The notes below the pieces were generated by a model. That model did not search any database. It saw only the letters and a list, made by a program, of their open reading frames with translations, and was not told the origin of the DNA. The translations under genes and the position numbers were made by a program. A stretch of 8,482 nt of DNA from Treponema sp. Lineage in GTDB: Bacteria > Spirochaetota > Spirochaetia > Treponematales > Treponemataceae. The stretch spans positions 1 to 8,482 of the forward strand of contig JAGARY010000020.1 in assembly GCA_017622055.1 (NCBI GenBank). Reading direction: 5' to 3'. Positions 5,465-8,482 of the stretch are shown piece by piece (position 1 is the first letter of the stretch; every line of letters begins with the position of its first letter).

Positions 5465-6247
5465 TCATTCTAGCCAAGACAAAACTGTCTCTTTATCAAA
5501 CTGTTTCACGTCTTCCAAAACATCATCAAATTTTAATTCTTTAGATTTTAGAATATCATCATAAGTCATATTTTTTTTCTTTGTTAAATAACTTACAGCC
5601 AGACGATACTTAAAATATTTATATTGTTGCGATTTATCATTAACATCTTCAAAAAAATTTTTAAGGCCAATTTGAATATCATAAGAACTACTAGAAGCAA
5701 TGCATTCTGCAATTCCTTCATTTTTCCAAACAGGAACAAAAAGATAATCAATAGCAGACAATCCTTTTGACAAATATGCATGGGTAATTTCATGAGTTGC
5801 AACATCATCCATTTTTCTAACATTATAATTTTCAGACATTCCTGTTACTGTATTATTTATAAAATCAGTTTCTGAAAAATGAATTACAGAAAATTTTCCA
5901 AGTGACATTGCAAAACCAATTGATTTTCCAAACGCTAAAACAGAATAGAACTTTTTATTATTATGAAAACAAAATACAATCTTTTTTGAACTATCATAAA
6001 AAGGGTTTTCTTTTGATTTTTTAGAAATAAATTCTGCTCGTTGTAAGAAAGCGTCAAACTCTTTTCCTTCTAATTTTTTTGTTGAACTAAAAGTAATATT
6101 TTCAATTTTGTGTTTTGTTGGAACACAATAAGGTAACAAAATTCGTAATCCCAAAATAATCAGTAAAAAAATTACAATTACATTTAAAACAATTCTTTTT
6201 ACTTTTTCATAAGAACTATTTGATTCATTTTTCTTAAATTTAAACAT
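5465..6247 (-). CDS. Membrane-anchored gluzincin-like metallopeptidase (HEITH)
   Basis: This 260-residue protein has a basic N-terminus and a single membrane segment at about 19-37 (IVLNVIVIFLLIILGL), then a domain likely outside the cytoplasm. The zinc-peptidase motif HEITH is at 152-156 (His152, Glu153, His156), followed by VWKNEGIAE (173-181) with Glu177 as the likely third zinc ligand, the layout of gluzincins of the peptidase-MA type. Residues 50-145 look like the small beta-rich part that precedes the zinc helix in that group. Substrate unknown. It starts 9 bp after ruvC with a strong AGGGGAG site (6252-6258) that overlaps the ruvC stop, so it is co-transcribed with ruvC, and it separates ruvC from ruvA. 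Nothing suggests a direct role in recombination. An inactive homologue is unlikely because all three ligands and the catalytic Glu are present. Confidence 0.75.
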   Translation of the reverse strand: MFKFKKNESNSSYEKVKRIVLNVIVIFLLIILGLRILLPYCVPTKHKIENITFSSTKKLEGKEFDAFLQRAEFISKKSKENPFYDSSKKIVFCFHNNKKFYSVLAFGKSIGFAMSLGKFSVIHFSETDFINNTVTGMSENYNVRKMDDVATHEITHAYLSKGLSAIDYLFVPVWKNEGIAECIASSSSYDIQIGLKNFFEDVNDKSQQYKYFKYRLAVSYLTKKKNMTYDDILKSKELKFDDVLEDVKQFDKETVLSWLE

Positions 6248-6256
6248 CTTTCTCCC

Positions 6257-6808
6257 CTAACAAAAATGCAAATGCGTAATCGCACCGGCCAAAGCGTCTG
6301 CGGCGTGGTCTGGTTTTGGTTCTGTTTCAAGACCAAGCAAAATTTTTACATATTTTTGAACAAGTTCTTTTCCACCAGCAGCCGAACCAGAAACAGCTTG
6401 TTTAATTTGATTTGGAGTATATTCCCCAACTTTTATTCCGTGCTGTGCAAGACACAAAAAAACAACTCCCCTTGCCTCACTAACCCCCATGGCCGAAGTA
6501 ACATTTTTTGCAAAATAAAGAGTTTCCATTCCCGCCTCTGTAGGCTTAAATTCATCAATAATTGCACAAAGATTTGAATAGATTTTCATAAGACGAGTTC
6601 CGTGAGAATCATTTGGGTCAGTTGTAATGCATCCATAACTTACCATTCTGTACCGCCCATTACAAAAATCAACAACACCAAAACCTGTATTTGCAAGACC
6701 TGGGTCAATTCCCAAAACCCTACGAATCTGTTTTTTTTCTATATGATTATTTGCATCGCTAGAAGCAGAACCAGGCAATTGCTGAAATCCATTCAAATTT
6801 TTTTCCAT
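6257..6808 (-). CDS. ruvC: Holliday junction resolvase RuvC
   Basis: RuvC is the dimeric, Mg2+-dependent nuclease that nicks two opposite strands of the Holliday junction. It has an RNase H-like fold. Catalytic residues by my numbering are Asp35 in VLGIDPGLANTGFGVV, Glu95 in GMETLYFAKN, His168 and Asp171 in PDHAADALAGAITH. His at the third position is also known in Thermus RuvC, whereas E. coli has Asp. YTPNQIKQAVSGSAAGGKE (130-148) is the usual DNA-contact region. The core matches the normal length, but about 28 extra residues precede the first strand, where most RuvC proteins begin 2-4 residues before LGIDPG. No alternative ATG lies nearer, so the start at 6808 is kept. It has no Shine-Dalgarno. 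It is first gene of the minus-strand cluster, divergent from the barrel genes. Confidence 0.95.
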   Translation of the reverse strand: MEKNLNGFQQLPGSASSDANNHIEKKQIRRVLGIDPGLANTGFGVVDFCNGRYRMVSYGCITTDPNDSHGTRLMKIYSNLCAIIDEFKPTEAGMETLYFAKNVTSAMGVSEARGVVFLCLAQHGIKVGEYTPNQIKQAVSGSAAGGKELVQKYVKILLGLETEPKPDHAADALAGAITHLHFC

Positions 6809-6814
6809 AAAAAC

Positions 6815-6843
6815 AGATTAAAATAAAACAATTTTTTTTTCAA
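6815..6843 (-). promoter_or_regulatory. Candidate ruvC promoter, near-leaderless
   Basis: TTGAAA (6838-6843) is a good -35. Two overlapping -10 choices follow: TTTAAT (6817-6822, 5 of 6 matches, spacer 15) or TAATCT (6815-6820, 3 of 6 matches, spacer 17). Either puts the transcription start 0-2 nt before the ruvC ATG, which has no ribosome-binding site. The run of A on this strand between the hexamers resembles promoter DNA but also makes chance matches easy. Confidence 0.4.
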
Positions 6844-6915
6844 GGTGATTTTTTTATAGTCTTTTTACAATTCTATTATTACTTTTTAGTTAGTTAAAAA
6901 AATCTATTAAAAAAA

Positions 6916-6943
6916 GTTTTGAGACTCCTTCTCAAAGTTTTTT
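6916..6943 (+). promoter_or_regulatory. Leader hairpin before barrel gene 1
   Basis: TTTGAGA (6918-6924) and TCTCAAA (6930-6936) form a perfect 7-bp stem with the loop CTCCT, extendable by two G-T pairs to 6916-6938. Six T (6938-6943) follow, then the ribosome-binding site GGAGG (6944-6948). As DNA it looks like a terminator or attenuator. An alternative pairing of CTCAAA (6931-6936) with TTTGGAG (6941-6947) would cover the ribosome-binding site, so a two-state leader is possible. Confidence 0.5.
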
Positions 6944-6953
6944 GGAGGACACT

Positions 6954-7577
6954 ATGAAAAAAGTTTTAATTTCTATGGCTTTAGCATTAACAATGCTATC
7001 GGGACTAACTGCTGAAGTTTACAGAGGCGACATTCAATTCCAAATGGGTTATTCTGCAAATGACATTACTTACGAAGATAATGTTCCATCATTTGAAACA
7101 GATAACTTTAATTTTGGAATTCAAACATGGCACCTTTTTGGTCCGTCAGAATTTGTAAAAGCAGGATTTATGGTAAACACAGAATGGGGTATGGGAAATT
7201 CAAGACCAAATTCAGCAATTACAACTTCTCAATTCTTATTTAACAGTTATTCCGTTATTGGGCCAGCTGCAGCCTTAGATTTATTTGGTGTTGTAAGATT
7301 CAATTTTGGCGTAGGATTTGCAACTGTTGGAAACTTTGCAGGTTATGACGGTAATACAATTGCAAATATGAATTTTGGAGTTGGACTAGATGTACAAGCA
7401 AAATTCCTTCCAAGATTCTTTATAAGCCCTATTATTGGATACAGATTTGCTTCAACATTTGGAGATTCAAATGCATTAATTATTGATTCTGACGCAAATG
7501 TAGACTTTACAATTACACCTGGTGAAACTACAACTTTGAAAAACGAAGTTTACGCAGGAATCTCATTCAACTGGTAA
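6954..7577 (+). CDS. Small outer-membrane beta-barrel-like protein, paralogue 1
   Basis: A 207-residue protein with a signal peptide (residues 1-20, MKKVLISMALALTMLSGLTA, cleaved before EVYRGD). The rest is alternating aromatic/Gly-rich segments typical of beta strands (FNFGIQTWHLFG, VVRFNFGVGF, MNFGVGLDVQAKF, SPIIGYRF) and ends in YAGISFNW, the terminal aromatic residue being the usual signal for barrel assembly by BamA. Length would fit 8-10 strands. The start at 6954 is preferred over an in-frame TTG at 6942 because GGAGG at 6944-6948 fits the ATG, and because the signal peptide then begins correctly. The next gene is a clear paralogue. I do not recognise a named family; T. pallidum has OmpW-like small barrels of similar size, but I cannot claim homology. 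A stem-loop lies in its leader and a terminator follows. Confidence 0.8.
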   Translation: MKKVLISMALALTMLSGLTAEVYRGDIQFQMGYSANDITYEDNVPSFETDNFNFGIQTWHLFGPSEFVKAGFMVNTEWGMGNSRPNSAITTSQFLFNSYSVIGPAAALDLFGVVRFNFGVGFATVGNFAGYDGNTIANMNFGVGLDVQAKFLPRFFISPIIGYRFASTFGDSNALIIDSDANVDFTITPGETTTLKNEVYAGISFNW

Positions 7578-7604
7578 AAAAAAACTTCATATCCCATACT
7601 AAAT

Positions 7605-7661
7605 GATACTTAGATTCTAACTTCTAAAAAATCCACAGAAACAGAATCTAAGTGTCTTTTT
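7605..7661 (+). terminator. Intrinsic terminator after barrel gene 1
   Basis: A 14-bp stem, GATACTTAGATTCT (7605-7618) with AGAATCTAAGTGTC (7643-7656), has a single T-G pair and is followed by TTTTT. The loop is 24 nt, much longer than usual for an intrinsic terminator, so the structure may also act in mRNA 3'-end protection. Confidence 0.7.
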
Positions 7662-7709
7662 ATATCACACATTTTCTTCATTTATCAAAAAAAATCCCTA
7701 TCAACCGCA

Positions 7710-7739
7710 TTGACATCCGCCTAGAAAATCACATACACT
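7710..7739 (+). promoter_or_regulatory. Probable promoter of barrel gene 2
   Basis: A perfect -35 TTGACA (7710-7715), an 18-bp spacer and TACACT (7734-7739, 4 of 6 matches to TATAAT) lie between the preceding terminator and the second barrel gene. A start near 7746 would give a leader of about 25 nt with AGAGGGA (7759-7765) as ribosome-binding site before the ATG at 7771. Confidence 0.6.
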
Positions 7740-7770
7740 AACTACACATTTTTTTAACAGAGGGATTTTT

Positions 7771-8382
7771 ATGAAGAAAAAAATTATCTTAATTACAGTT
7801 TTATTAGTTTTATCAAATGGATTATTTGCAAGAGGCTTCTACAACGGAAACTTCCAACTTACAGGTGGCTATAATGCAAATGAACTAGTTAAAAAATCAG
7901 ACCAAAGTCACATGGTCAGAATGGATGCTTTTAATTTCGGAATGGAAACTTGGCATACATTTGGATTACCACTTTTTCTTGAAGCTGGTTTTATGTTTGA
8001 TATTGATTTTGGAGCAGGTACTTCAAATATGGTCTATTACGATAATGATCTTTCTATGAATATTTATGGCCTTTTTGGACCTGCAATAGCAATTAATATT
8101 TTAGAAATTGTAAAATTCAATATTGGTTTTGGTCCTAACTTCGAAGGAAACATAAACTTTTCTGACAATCTTAATTTATTTGCATTTGGTTTAGGGTTTG
8201 GATTTAATATTCAAGCAAATTTCTTACCAATTTCACCAGTTAGTCCTATTATTGGATACAAATTTGCAGTTATACAAGAAGAAATGGTTTATGAATATAT
8301 AGAAAATGAATTTGATATCAACTCAACGTCTATTCTTTCTTTCAAAAACGAAGTTTACCTAGGAATCTCTTTCAACTGGTAA
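7771..8382 (+). CDS. Small outer-membrane beta-barrel-like protein, paralogue 2
   Basis: A 203-residue protein with a signal peptide (MKKKIILITVLLVLSNGLFA, residues 1-20, then RGFYNGN). It parallels its upstream neighbour along its whole length: G-x-Q-x-x-x-GY-x-AN near the start, FNFGMETWHTFG against FNFGIQTWHLFG, GFMFDIDFG against GFMVNTEWG, FGPAIAINILEIVKFNIGFG against IGPAAALDLFGVVRFNFGVG, SPIIGYKFA against SPIIGYRFA, and the same ending KNEVYLGISFNW. The most different stretches (about residues 36-50, 85-95 and 178-192) are likely extracellular loops. A terminal Trp supports outer-membrane insertion. It has its own promoter and a good ribosome-binding site, so the two copies can be expressed independently. 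Function unknown: porin, adhesin and structural roles are all possible. Confidence 0.8.
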   Translation: MKKKIILITVLLVLSNGLFARGFYNGNFQLTGGYNANELVKKSDQSHMVRMDAFNFGMETWHTFGLPLFLEAGFMFDIDFGAGTSNMVYYDNDLSMNIYGLFGPAIAINILEIVKFNIGFGPNFEGNINFSDNLNLFAFGLGFGFNIQANFLPISPVSPIIGYKFAVIQEEMVYEYIENEFDINSTSILSFKNEVYLGISFNW

Positions 8383-8394
8383 AATAAATTTTTA

Positions 8395-8410
8395 TATGGG
8401 CGTTCCCATA
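8395..8410 (+). other. Small hairpin just after barrel gene 2
   Basis: TATGGG and CCCATA pair perfectly across a CGTT loop, 12 nt after the stop codon. There is no T-run behind it, so it is not itself a terminator; it may stabilise the mRNA end together with the terminator that follows. Confidence 0.5.
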
Positions 8411-8418
8411 AAACAAAT

Positions 8419-8453
8419 TGCTGCAAAACTCTAATGAGTTTGCAGCATTTTTT
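8419..8453 (+). terminator. Intrinsic terminator after barrel gene 2
   Basis: TGCTGCAAAACTC (8419-8431) pairs with GAGTTTGCAGCA (8436-8447), 12 bp with one bulged A and a TAAT loop, followed by six T. This is a canonical strong terminator. The last ~25 bases of the window (8458 on) turn GC-richer and are too short to interpret. Confidence 0.85.
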
Positions 8454-8482
8454 GTTTTACGGTCGGCAGTTCCATAGCTCGG

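Noticed and set aside
6266..6577. Plus-strand open frame of 103 codons opposite ruvC
   Set aside because: It lies entirely within the conserved RuvC core in antisense and has no supporting signal.

Overview
The window looks like a chromosomal segment of a low-GC spirochaete, most probably a Treponema. The reasons are an SH3-domain protein of the type common in treponemes, a full ruvC/ruvA/ruvB set, a BioY-type ECF transporter, two paralogous small outer-membrane barrel proteins ending in a C-terminal Trp, AT-rich codon use, and dispersed palindromes of the 'GTCATTGCGAGCGTAGCGAAGCAATCC' class. The genus is an inference; no rRNA or other marker is present.

Layout. (1) 1-923, minus: a secreted SH3-domain protein that runs off the left edge. 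It has an AT-rich N-terminal part and a visibly GC-richer linker and SH3 part. (2) 925-1077, minus: a 50-codon open tail of a decayed or truncated upstream gene, ending one base before the SH3 gene's ATG. (3) 1078-1393: non-coding, with a TGTCAC cluster, a GC-rich island and a palindromic repeat. (4) 1394-3597, minus: biotin-type ECF transporter in transcription order bioY - ATPase - transmembrane coupling protein. Two 131-bp repeat units (period 141 bp) lie between bioY and the ATPase. (5) 3610-6808, minus: ruvC - membrane-anchored HExxH peptidase - ruvA - ruvB, running tightly into bioY. (6) 6809-6953: divergent intergenic region. (7) 6954-8382, plus: two tandem paralogous beta-barrel-like genes. 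Each is followed by a stem-loop and T-run terminator, and the second has its own promoter-like sequence.

How the genes work together. RuvA binds the Holliday junction, RuvB drives branch migration and RuvC cuts it, so the core resolvasome is encoded here. ruvA seems to have its own promoter (TTAACT-N17-TATAAT) placed so that transcription would start at the ATG, and it lacks a Shine-Dalgarno; ruvC has a weaker version of the same arrangement. ruvAB and bioY are only 12-15 bp apart and are probably co-transcribed. BioY (substrate binding), the ATPase and the T protein together form a dedicated biotin importer; linkage to ruvAB is probably transcriptional convenience rather than shared function.

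I did not find a clear, wholly new system. The items most worth a second look are the composition break in the SH3 gene, the leaderless-looking ruvA and ruvC starts, the Gly/Ser tail of RuvB ending in a clamp-motif-like QQSLF, the peptidase inside the ruv cluster, the recent-looking repeat duplication inside the biotin operon, and the 5'-leader hairpin of the first barrel gene.
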